Assembly: GCF_014655715.1 (NCBI RefSeq)
Contig: NZ_BNBM01000005.1
Coordinates: forward strand, 186,001-250,000
DNA from: Streptomyces lanatus
GTDB lineage: Bacteria > Actinomycetota > Actinomycetes > Streptomycetales > Streptomycetaceae
Length of the DNA: 64,000 nt
Direction of reading: 5' to 3'
Position numbers and translations under genes: made by a program. The notes beneath the pieces are model-generated. The model was not told the origin of the DNA, made no database searches, and worked only from the letters and a program-made list of their open reading frames with translations. Of the stretch, positions 57,436 to 64,000 are shown one piece after another (the first letter of the stretch is position 1; every line of letters begins with the position of its first letter).

Positions 57436-57945
57436 TCAGTGTCCGGGTGGCCGGCCCGCGCCGCCGCCCATCAGGCCGCGCAGGCGTTCCAGCTCGCGCC
57501 GGTCCCGCTTGGTCGGCCGGCCCGTGCCGCGGTCGCGGATACCGGCCGGGGCGACGGCCTCGCGCGGCGGCGGGGGAGGGGAGTTGTCGACGTAGCACTG
57601 GATCGCCACCGGGGCGCCGACCCGCTTGCGGATGAGCCGCTTGACGATGACGATCCGCTCCCGGTTCTCCTGCCGCAGCCGTACCTCGTCGCCGATGCGC
57701 AGGGAGTGGGACGGCTTCACGTTCTGGCCGTTCACCCGCACATGCCCGCCCTTGCAGGCGGTGGCGCCCATGGAGCGGGTCTTCACCAGGCGAACGGCCC
57801 AGATCCAGCTGTCGACACGCACCGACTCGCCGTTCTGCGGACCGGCGGCCTCGGCCGCGGCCACGGCGGCGGCGATCTTCGGATCGACGGCCTGCTCACC
57901 GCCGGCCGTGCTGCCGCTCTTCTCCTCGTCATCCTCGGAAGCCAT
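57436..57945 (-). CDS. S4-domain RNA-binding protein (HslR-like)
   Basis: A 169-residue protein whose core (residues about 48-110) is an S4 RNA-binding domain: VRVDSWIWAVRLVKTRSMGATACKGGHVRVNGQNVKPSHSLRIGDEVRL, cut here only by normal family variation. It has an acidic Ala-rich N terminus and a basic C terminus (GRPTKRDRRELERLRGLMGG). E. coli HslR (Hsp15) recycles stalled 50S subunits carrying peptidyl-tRNA, and a similar quality-control role is plausible. It is convergent with the DoxX gene and divergent from the uracil-DNA glycosylase. Confidence 0.88.
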   Translation of the reverse strand: MASEDDEEKSGSTAGGEQAVDPKIAAAVAAAEAAGPQNGESVRVDSWIWAVRLVKTRSMGATACKGGHVRVNGQNVKPSHSLRIGDEVRLRQENRERIVIVKRLIRKRVGAPVAIQCYVDNSPPPPPREAVAPAGIRDRGTGRPTKRDRRELERLRGLMGGGAGRPPGH

Positions 57946-58016
57946 GCCCCGACCTTAGTCCTCGCGGACAGACCTTGGCCTCGGCTTTCCCGCCGGGGCG
58001 GCCTTACGGTGGAGGC

Positions 58017-58718
58017 GTGGACGCCCTCGCCGACCTGGACCTGCGGATCGCGGGGTGCCGGGCCTGCCCGCGGCTGGTCGACTGGCGTGAGGAGGTGGCC
58101 CGCACCAGGCGCGCCGCCTTCGCCGACCAGACGTACTGGGGCCGCCCGGTGCCCGGCTTCGGCCCGCCGGACGCCCGGCTGCTGATCATCGGGCTCGCCC
58201 CGGCGGCCCACGGTGGCAATCGCACCGGGCGGATGTTCACCGGGGACCGCTCCGGCGACGTGCTGTACCAGGCGCTGTACGACGTGGGCCTCGCCTCGCA
58301 GCCCACCTCGGTCGCCGCCGACGACGGCCTGGAGCTGTACGGCGTCCGCGTCACGGCGCCGGTGCACTGCGCCCCGCCCGCCAACAAACCCACCCCGGGT
58401 GAGCGCGAGACCTGCCGCCCCTGGCTGGTCCAGGAGCTGAGGCTGCTGCGGCCGACGCTGCGGGCGGTCGTCGCCCTGGGCGCCTTCGGCTGGCAGGCGG
58501 CGCTGCCCGCGCTGACGGAGGCGGGCTGGAGCGTGCCCCGGCCGCGGCCGGGGTTCGCGCATGGGGCGCGGGTCGGGCTCGACGGGGCGGGGCGGCTGGA
58601 GCTCTTCGGGTGCTTTCACGTCAGCCAGCGCAATACCTTCACCGGCCGGCTCACGCCCGCGATGCTGCGCGAGGTTCTCGGTACGGCGGCGCGGGCGGCG
58701 GGTCTGCCGGGCCGCTAG
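58017..58718 (+). CDS. udgB: Uracil-DNA glycosylase, family 5 (UdgB)
   Basis: A 233-residue iron-sulfur uracil-DNA glycosylase. Motif 1 is GLAPAAHGGNRTGRMFTGD, with Ala in place of the catalytic Asp of family 4, diagnostic for family 5. Motif 2 is HVSQRNTFTGRLTP. Four cysteines (CRACPRL, CAPPANKPTPGERETC) can bind a 4Fe-4S cluster. It removes uracil, hypoxanthine and related deaminated bases, which is relevant in high-GC DNA. The GTG at 58017 has only a very close gtggaggc and a -10-like sequence directly before it, so translation may be leaderless. Its last 4 bases overlap the convergent GntR gene. Confidence 0.92.
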   Translation: MDALADLDLRIAGCRACPRLVDWREEVARTRRAAFADQTYWGRPVPGFGPPDARLLIIGLAPAAHGGNRTGRMFTGDRSGDVLYQALYDVGLASQPTSVAADDGLELYGVRVTAPVHCAPPANKPTPGERETCRPWLVQELRLLRPTLRAVVALGAFGWQAALPALTEAGWSVPRPRPGFAHGARVGLDGAGRLELFGCFHVSQRNTFTGRLTPAMLREVLGTAARAAGLPGR

Positions 58719-59392
58719 GAGAGCTCATGCGTCGCCGCCTCGCCGAACAGCTGCCGTACCGTCGAGCGGTGGTTGGTCCGTACATGGGCGAGGGCGTGCT
58801 CGCGGGCGCGGTGCGGGTCGCCGGAGGCGATCGCCTCGTACAACTCACGGTGTTCCACGAGGAGTTGGGGCCATTCCTCATTGCGCCGGGTCATCCAGCG
58901 CAGCCGGCCGGCGACCGGCTCCAGGGCCTCAATCAGCAGGGTGTTGCCCGCCATGGCCACGATGCGGTCGTGCAGCCGGCTGTTGACGTCCGTGATCACT
59001 TCCGCGTCCCCGGCCTCGGTCGCGGCGGCCGCCTGGTCGAGCAGCTGCTCCACCTCGGCCAGGTCCTGTGGCGTGGCGCGGGACGCGGCGAGTCCGGCCG
59101 CGTACACCTCCAGGGCCTCGCGCAGCTCGAAGAGCTCGTTGACATCGGCCGGGGTGAGCCGGCGGACGACCGTACGGCGGGCCGACTCGAACTGGACGAA
59201 GCCCTCCACCACCAGGGCCCGGATCGCCTCGCGGACCGGTACGCGCGAGACCCCGAGGCGCTCGGCGAGCTCGCGCTCGACAAGCCGGTCACCTGGGCGG
59301 AGCCGGCCGGCGATGATGTCCTGCCGCAGGGTCGCCAGGACGCGTTCCCGTACCGCGCCGATGGGTTCGACCTTCGTCGTGGAGCTGCTCAT
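58715..59392 (-). CDS. GntR-family regulator (FCD subfamily)
   Basis: A 225-residue regulator. An N-terminal winged helix (RERVLATLRQDIIAGRLRPGDRLVERELAERLGVSRVPVREAIRALV, in parts) is followed by an FCD effector domain with the metal-binding pattern Asp/His (DVNSRLHDRIVAMAGN ... VEHRELYEAIASGDPHRAREHALAHV). FCD regulators typically sense carboxylates or sugar acids. It is divergent from the permease-racemase operon, whose leader carries a perfect palindrome fitting the FCD operator consensus. It is most likely the operon's repressor and perhaps autoregulated. Confidence 0.9.
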   Translation of the reverse strand: MSSSTTKVEPIGAVRERVLATLRQDIIAGRLRPGDRLVERELAERLGVSRVPVREAIRALVVEGFVQFESARRTVVRRLTPADVNELFELREALEVYAAGLAASRATPQDLAEVEQLLDQAAAATEAGDAEVITDVNSRLHDRIVAMAGNTLLIEALEPVAGRLRWMTRRNEEWPQLLVEHRELYEAIASGDPHRAREHALAHVRTNHRSTVRQLFGEAATHELS

Positions 59393-59483
59393 GGAGCCAT
59401 CTTCGCCGACTCGGGGTGTGATTTACGGAGCGTTAACAGGAGCGACATCGGTCAGAACTGTTGACGGGAGGACCATGTCCGCA

Positions 59484-59499
59484 GTTTGGTATACCAAAC
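59484..59499. promoter_or_regulatory. Operator for the FCD-GntR regulator
   Basis: GTTTGGTATACCAAAC is a perfect 16-bp palindrome and fits the FCD-GntR consensus TnGTnnACnA. It lies 53 bases before the chosen permease start. TTGACG at 59461-59466 may be the -35 box of the promoter it blocks. Confidence 0.75.
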
Positions 59500-59552
59500 G
59501 CCCTCCACAAGCATCACCCAGCAGTCCTCCGTCCCTGGCTCCTGGAGGCCCC

Positions 59553-61016
59553 GTGTCCCTCGCCGACCGTGCCGAAGTCACCGGCACAGCGACATTCGTC
59601 CCCGATCCCCGGCTCACCAACGAAGACCTCGCGCCCGCGGACAAGCGCAAGTGGAAGGTCTTCGACCTCTTCGCCCTGTGGATGTCCGACGTCCACAACC
59701 TCGGCAACTACACCTTCGCGGCCGGCCTGCTGGTCCTCGGCATGAACGTGTGGCAGGTCTTCACCTCCCTGCTCGTCGGCTTCGTGCTGATCTACGTCGG
59801 CATGAACTGGATGGGGAAGATCGGCCAGCGCCACGGCGTCCCCTTCCCCGTCGTCAGCCGCATCAGCTTCGGTGTCTGGGGCGCCAACATCCCGGCGCTG
59901 ATCAGGGCCGTGATCGCCATCATGTGGTACGGCATCCAGACCTATCTGGCCTCGGTCGCGGTGAACGTGATGCTGCTGGCCGCCTGGCCAGGGCTGGAGT
60001 CCTGGACGCACAGCTCCTTCCTCGGCCTGCACGCGCTCGGCTGGGTCTCCTTCCTCTCCCTCTGGCTCATCCAGGCGCTGATCATCAGCCAGGGCATGGA
60101 GTCGGTGCGGAAGTTCCAGGACTTCTGCGGCCCGGCGATCTGGGTCGTGATGATCGCGCTGGCGGTCTGGGTCCTCGCCAAGGCCGGCTGGACGATCTCG
60201 CTCACGTCCACCCCGCACCCGGTGTCCGTGGGGGAGCAGTGGCGACAGTGGTTCGGCGCGATCGGCCTGATCCTCGCCACGTACGGCACGCTGATGCTCA
60301 ACTTCTGCGACTTCTCGCGCTTCGCCCCCGACTACCGGACGGTCCGCAAGGGCAACTTCTGGGGTCTGCCCATCAACTCCACGGCGTTCGTCGTCGTCTC
60401 GGTGATCGTCACAGCCGGTTCGCTCGAGGTGTTCGGCGAGGCCATCACGGACCCGGCCGAACTGGTGGCCAAGGTCGGCAACACCTGGGTCCTGGTCCTG
60501 GCGGCGCTGACCTTCGCCATCGCCACCATGGGCGTCAACATCGTCGCCAACTTCGTCTCACCGGCGTACGACCTGGCCAACGTCTGGCCGCAGAAGATCA
60601 CCTTCAAGGTCGGCGGCATGATCAGCACGGTCGCGGCGCTGGTGGTGACCCCGTGGAACCTCTTCTCGAACCCAACGGTCGTCAACTACTTCCTGGGTGG
60701 CCTCGGCGCCTTCCTGGGCCCGCTGTTCGGCGTCATCATGGTCGACTACTACCTGGTCAAGCACGGCCGGATCGACGTGAACGAACTCTTCTCCGCCGAG
60801 CCCGGTTCGCGCTACTACTACCGCAAGGGCGTCAACCCCAAGGCGCTGTGGGCGTTCCTGCCGGCGGCGGGGGTCGCGGGGGTGCTGGCGCTGGTGAAGA
60901 CGTTCGGCGAGGTGGCGCCGTACTCCTGGTTCATCGGGACCGCGATGGCGGCGGGTGTGTATCTGGTGCTGTGCCGCGATGAGCGCGCGGCCGTGTCCTC
61001 GGCGCGGGAGGTCTGA
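59553..61016 (+). CDS. NCS1-family nucleobase/allantoin/hydantoin permease
   Basis: A 487-residue secondary transporter with about twelve helices. NCS1 signatures include FALWMSDVHNLGNYTFAAGL (helix 1, substrate site), FPVVSRISFGVWGANIPALIRAVIAIMWYGIQ in helices 2-3, LNFCDFSRFAPDYRT and NIVANFVSPAYDLANVWP. The last two are typical of allantoin/hydantoin/uracil carriers. The GTG at 59553 has ggaggcccc upstream. An ATG at 59475 with a good ribosome site is in frame but lies before the operator, so I prefer the later start. It is co-transcribed with the racemase, suggesting uptake of a cyclic ureide. Confidence 0.9.
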   Translation: MSLADRAEVTGTATFVPDPRLTNEDLAPADKRKWKVFDLFALWMSDVHNLGNYTFAAGLLVLGMNVWQVFTSLLVGFVLIYVGMNWMGKIGQRHGVPFPVVSRISFGVWGANIPALIRAVIAIMWYGIQTYLASVAVNVMLLAAWPGLESWTHSSFLGLHALGWVSFLSLWLIQALIISQGMESVRKFQDFCGPAIWVVMIALAVWVLAKAGWTISLTSTPHPVSVGEQWRQWFGAIGLILATYGTLMLNFCDFSRFAPDYRTVRKGNFWGLPINSTAFVVVSVIVTAGSLEVFGEAITDPAELVAKVGNTWVLVLAALTFAIATMGVNIVANFVSPAYDLANVWPQKITFKVGGMISTVAALVVTPWNLFSNPTVVNYFLGGLGAFLGPLFGVIMVDYYLVKHGRIDVNELFSAEPGSRYYYRKGVNPKALWAFLPAAGVAGVLALVKTFGEVAPYSWFIGTAMAAGVYLVLCRDERAAVSSAREV

Positions 61017-61021
61017 AGGAC

Positions 61022-61741
61022 GTGCGGATCGTCGTCACCAACTGCAACACCACGCAGGAGATGACCGAGGAGATCGTACGAGGTGCCCGGGCCGCCGCAG
61101 GCCCGGGCACCACCGTGCTCGGGCTGACCCCCGCGTGGGGCCCGGAGTCGGCGGAGGGCTGGCTCGACAGCTACCTCTCGGCCGCGGCCGTCATGGACGC
61201 TCTGCGCACGTACGAGGGCCCCGCCTACGACGCGGTCGTCATGGCCGGCTTCGGCGAGCACGGGCGGGAGGGCGTCCGGGAGCTGGTCGACGTACCCGTC
61301 GTCGACATCACCGAGGCCGCCGCCCATCTGGCCTGCCTCCTCGGCCGGCGCTACGGCGTGGTGACCACGCTGGAGCGGTCCTGCGGACAGATCGAGGACA
61401 GCCTGGAGCTGGCCGGGGTCGGGCGGAACTGCGCCGCCGTGATCGGCACCGGGCTCGGCGTGCTGGAGCTGGAGGACACCGAACGCACGGAGGCCGCCTT
61501 CCTGACGGCCGCCGAGCGGGCACGGGACGCCGGCGCCGAGGTGCTCGTGCTGGGCTGCGCCGGGATGACCGGATTGCAGCAGACCGTGTCGGAGAAGCTG
61601 GGGCTTCCGGTCGTCGACGGGGTCGGGGCGGCCGTCAAACTCGCCGAGTCGCTGGTGGGACTGGGGCTGGGGACCAGCCGGGTCGGGGGGTATGCGAGGC
61701 CGTTGCCGAAGCGGCGGGCGTGGGGCACTCAGGCCGGGTGA
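61022..61741 (+). CDS. Asp/Glu/hydantoin racemase-family protein with one active-site Cys
   Basis: A 239-residue member of the Asp/Glu/hydantoin racemase superfamily. The N-terminal VTNCNTTQEMTEEI and the second catalytic Cys in VLVLGCAGMTGL are present. The first catalytic position reads VVMAGFGEHGREG, where hydantoin and allantoin racemases have ACFGDPG, so the first Cys is Gly. The enzyme may racemise by another route, or may be a lyase, isomerase or decarboxylase-type member. It starts 5 bases after the permease stop with gaaggac, so it should act on the imported substrate. The 3' end overlaps the GNAT gene by 13 bases. Confidence 0.82.
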   Translation: MRIVVTNCNTTQEMTEEIVRGARAAAGPGTTVLGLTPAWGPESAEGWLDSYLSAAAVMDALRTYEGPAYDAVVMAGFGEHGREGVRELVDVPVVDITEAAAHLACLLGRRYGVVTTLERSCGQIEDSLELAGVGRNCAAVIGTGLGVLELEDTERTEAAFLTAAERARDAGAEVLVLGCAGMTGLQQTVSEKLGLPVVDGVGAAVKLAESLVGLGLGTSRVGGYARPLPKRRAWGTQAG

Positions 61742-62196
61742 GCGTGCCCCGGACGCCAGACGTACCGCACGTCCGGCTCCCGCTCCTCGTTCCCACCCCC
61801 GTCCGTGTACTCGACGGCGACGAAGCCATGGCGCTCGTAGAACCGTTGGGCGGGCCTGTTGACCTGGAAGGTCCACAGGCTCAGCCCGTCCGGGCGCCGC
61901 TGCTTGGCGAGCGCGACGAACCGGCCCCCGATGCCGCGCCCACACCACTCGGGATCGAGATAGAGCTGCGAGAGCAGATCGCCGTCGAGGACCATGACCC
62001 CGACGACCCGATCGGCGGCCTCGGCCACCCACGTCTCCCGCAACAGCACCACCACCTCCCGGAAATACGTCCGCACCTCGTCGTCGGAGCGCGGCCGTAC
62101 GACGGTCGGCAGCGCGGCGGCGAACGACCGCAGCCACACGTCGGCGGCGGCACCGGCATCGGTGGGCAGGGCGCGGCGCAGGGCGACGGCGGTCAT
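61729..62196 (-). CDS. GNAT-family N-acetyltransferase
   Basis: A 155-residue single-domain acetyltransferase. The GNAT motif A is LYLDPEWCGRGIGGRFVALAKQRRPDGLSLWTFQ, where the RGIGG loop binds acetyl-CoA. Motif B is NRPAQRFYERHGFVAVEYTDG. The substrate could be a small amine, an antibiotic or a protein N terminus; it is not predictable. The ATG at 62196 overlaps the RidA-family stop by 4 bases (ATGA), so the two are translationally coupled. Confidence 0.88.
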   Translation of the reverse strand: MTAVALRRALPTDAGAAADVWLRSFAAALPTVVRPRSDDEVRTYFREVVVLLRETWVAEAADRVVGVMVLDGDLLSQLYLDPEWCGRGIGGRFVALAKQRRPDGLSLWTFQVNRPAQRFYERHGFVAVEYTDGGGNEEREPDVRYVWRPGHAHPA

Positions 62197-62618
62197 GACG
62201 GCGTCCCCTCCGCGGGTTGGTCGGGAACCACGGCGGTGGCCGTGATCTCCACCAACTGCCCCGAGTACCCGAGGCAGGCCACCCCGAGAAGCGTCGAAGA
62301 ATGAGGCCCGCTGCTCAGCCCGGACGCCTCGACGACCTCCCACACGGCGGACAGTACGGCGGTGTCACCGCTCACGACGTACACGTCGGTCGACAGGACA
62401 TGGCCCAAGTCGCTGCCGATCGCGCGGAGTTGTTCCCGGAGATTGGCGATCACCTGCTCGGCCTGCCGCACCGGGTCGCCCTCCCCGACGAGGTTCCCGC
62501 CGGTGTCGAGCGGCACGGAACCGGCGAGGAAGGCGAGCCTGGTGCCGGCTTCGACGATGGAGGCGTGGGAGTAAGTGGGGGGTGGGAAGAGGGCGGGGGA
62601 GGTGACGCGTCGGATCAT
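62193..62618 (-). CDS. RidA-family (YjgF/Rid) protein
   Basis: A 141-residue Rid domain protein, which as a trimer hydrolyses reactive enamine/imine intermediates of amino-acid metabolism. Conserved parts: YSHASIVEAGTRLAFLAGSVPLDTGGNLVG, EQVIANLREQLRAIG, and the C-terminal LVEITATAVVP. The Arg/Glu residues that define active RidA (usually R105/E120) are not clearly in place (LLGVACLGYSGQLVEI), so it may belong to a Rid subfamily without imine deaminase activity. It is coupled to the downstream GNAT gene. Confidence 0.85.
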   Translation of the reverse strand: MIRRVTSPALFPPPTYSHASIVEAGTRLAFLAGSVPLDTGGNLVGEGDPVRQAEQVIANLREQLRAIGSDLGHVLSTDVYVVSGDTAVLSAVWEVVEASGLSSGPHSSTLLGVACLGYSGQLVEITATAVVPDQPAEGTPS

Positions 62619-62698
62619 GGGGGCTCCTGACGTGTGGGGCGGCCTACGACCCGCCGATCATCCGCGCCCGCACAAGGGCACGCATCCGAATTTCCCCC

Positions 62699-63409
62699 TC
62701 ACTCCCGCAGTCGGCGCTCGCATTCCCGCGCCAGCTCCGGGTACGCCTTCGCGATCGCCGCGTAGACGCGTCGGCGCAGCAGTTCCTCGGCTGCCGCGCG
62801 GCCGATACGGCCGTGCAACGCGTTCTCATCGAGGCTCCCTTCGTCGCGGGTCACCCGATGGCGCAGATAGTCGACCTTCCAGCGGTCGAGGACGTCCGCG
62901 GCGGCTCCCTCGACCGTAGCGGCACCCGTGACCGCGGCGGGGCGTCCGCCATGGCTTCCCCGCCAGGACCTTCGCTCCTCCTCCCGCCGGTTGCGGTGCC
63001 GGACCGCCTGTGCGGCCAGGGTCCCCGGAGCCAGTCGCGGCACCTGGAGGGGCAACGCCGCGATCCGCGTCAGCACCTCCCGCCGCCTGCGCAGAGCCGC
63101 GGCCCGCGCGGCGGCGGACCGGCGCGCGGCGACCGCCGAGGCGGCCCGGAACTCCTCGCTCTGCTCGGCGGCCTCGACACGCTCGATGCTGTAGAGGCGG
63201 GTCTGCGGGGCGGAGTGGAAGTGCGGATGGGAGCGCAACAGATCGGGTTCACCGAGCAGTTGCCGCACCATCGCGGGTGTCCACCCTCGGGCCCGCAGCC
63301 CGGCTGCGGAGAGATGCTTACGCTGCCCCTCGGGACTGTTCTCGTCCGTCGTAGCCTTCGTCGTCATCGATGGTTCCCCCGTCGTCATTACGCTGAGTGA
63401 CGACTCCAT
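62699..63409 (-). CDS. Hypothetical protein with a winged-helix-like N-terminal block
   Basis: A 236-residue Arg/Ala-rich protein I do not recognise by name. Residues about 35-80 (AAGLRARGWTPAMVRQLLGEPDLLRSHP, then a YSIERVEAAE helix) look like a small DNA-binding or excisionase-like module often seen in hypothetical Streptomyces proteins. The rest is helical with many Arg residues and no membrane segment. Later in-frame Met codons (residues 8 and 15) are alternative starts. It is transcribed in the same direction as the partial gene at the window end. Confidence 0.65.
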   Translation of the reverse strand: MESSLSVMTTGEPSMTTKATTDENSPEGQRKHLSAAGLRARGWTPAMVRQLLGEPDLLRSHPHFHSAPQTRLYSIERVEAAEQSEEFRAASAVAARRSAAARAAALRRRREVLTRIAALPLQVPRLAPGTLAAQAVRHRNRREEERRSWRGSHGGRPAAVTGAATVEGAAADVLDRWKVDYLRHRVTRDEGSLDENALHGRIGRAAAEELLRRRVYAAIAKAYPELARECERRLRE

Positions 63410-63463
63410 TGATAACGCGTGGCACTGACAACGGGCCCGATCAGCCGTCGCTCGCCGACGCGC

Positions 63464-64000
63464 TCAACTCCCCGGACCGCCAGCTCCCCCTGGCTCGTCT
63501 GGAGCGCGCCCTGGGCCCGGGGGACGAGGAGGGCGCGGTGCCGGCAGGTCGATCAGGTCGCACACCCCGGCTACCTCTTGGAGGGTCCGCGCCAGCGAGA
63601 GCAGCGTCAGCCGCGCCCCAGTGATCTCACGTCGCAGCTCGTCCGCGTGCTGCCAGGCTCGCTCATGCGTCACGGGATCCTGGCCGTGCGGTCGCTGGGA
63701 CTCATAGGACTTGAGGCGGGGATGCCACGACGTGAGCAGCGGTCGCAGGACTCGGTTGAGGACGGTCAGGGCGATGATGCCGAAGCTGAAATGCCCCGGG
63801 GCCATCGGGGGAGCCACTTCGGGGCCGTAGCGGCGGAGGATCTCTCGTGTGGTGTTGAAGAAGGTGTGGAGAGAGGACAGGGTTTCGCGTAAAACGCCCT
63901 CGTCCGCGCCGAGCTCCTCGATCGGCACGCGCGTGACCAGCTCGACATAGAGCTCCCAGGCCGCCCTGCGCTCCGTGTCGGCCGGCTCCCATGTGCCGGA
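63464..64000 (-). CDS. Hypothetical protein (C-terminal part, cut by window edge)
   Basis: The frame is open from the last base of the window to a stop at 63464, so at least 178 codons are coding and the start lies outside. The visible part is helical (ERRAAWELYVELVTRVPIEELG, LRETLSSLHTFFNTTREILRRYGPEV, HERAWQHADELRREITGARLTLLSLA), ending in a Pro/Gly-rich tail. It has no signal peptide, membrane segment or catalytic motif that I recognise. A GTG inside the frame (63928) is unlikely to be the start, because the same sequence character continues upstream. Confidence 0.68.
   Translation of the reverse strand, partial: SGTWEPADTERRAAWELYVELVTRVPIEELGADEGVLRETLSSLHTFFNTTREILRRYGPEVAPPMAPGHFSFGIIALTVLNRVLRPLLTSWHPRLKSYESQRPHGQDPVTHERAWQHADELRREITGARLTLLSLARTLQEVAGVCDLIDLPAPRPPRPPGPGRAPDEPGGAGGPGS

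Overview
The window is high-GC, densely packed DNA with GTG and TTG starts, many 1- and 4-base start/stop overlaps and long GC-rich hairpin terminators. Gene content and order (pyk - tRNA - ANTAR regulator - livFGMHK - polA - lytic transglycosylase - rpsA - coaE) point to a Streptomyces chromosome core. It holds about 60 protein genes, one tRNA gene and no insertion sequence, phage or CRISPR array.

Left part (1-3850): a truncated GH46 chitosanase joined to a rhomboid protease, a VWA-domain protein, and a stand-alone cytochrome b of the bc1 type. Positions 3825-13820 form an eleven-gene catabolic island: two acyl-CoA dehydrogenase subunits, three short-chain dehydrogenases, a TetR regulator, a thiolase, an enoyl-CoA hydratase-like protein, two CoA-transferase-like subunits and a nitronate-monooxygenase-like flavoprotein. 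Content, order and orientation match the mycobacterial KstR2 regulon for the last two steroid rings (HIP pathway), with one near-identical operator in each of its two divergent promoter regions.

Middle part (13846-30116): an HExxH protein, a secreted trypsin, a GH35 beta-galactosidase with a divergent AraC regulator, chorismate mutase, a receiver-domain protein, aminopeptidase N, a decarboxylase/N-hydroxylase pair of hydroxamate-siderophore type whose coding sequences carry repeat expansions, a Tat-exported 5'-nucleotidase, a SIMPL protein, pyruvate kinase and a tRNA-Leu(CAA)-like gene with a short variable loop.

Right part (30218-64000): PdtaR-type antitermination regulator, a five-gene branched-chain amino acid ABC transporter, a thioesterase next to a molybdopterin oxidoreductase, DNA polymerase I, a lytic transglycosylase, an HrpB helicase, a methyltransferase, ribosomal protein S1 with a long leader, PAC2 protein, CoaE, a run of small conserved actinobacterial genes, a family-5 uracil-DNA glycosylase, and a GntR-controlled permease/racemase operon with a perfect palindromic operator. 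The window ends in hypothetical genes, the last one cut by the edge.

The strongest candidates for something new are the complete-looking KstR2-type steroid C/D-ring island in a Streptomyces-like background, the repeat-expanded decarboxylase/hydroxylase pair, the class-I-shaped Leu(CAA) tRNA, and the racemase lacking its first catalytic cysteine. All functional names rest on motif and homology recognition by eye; no searches were run.
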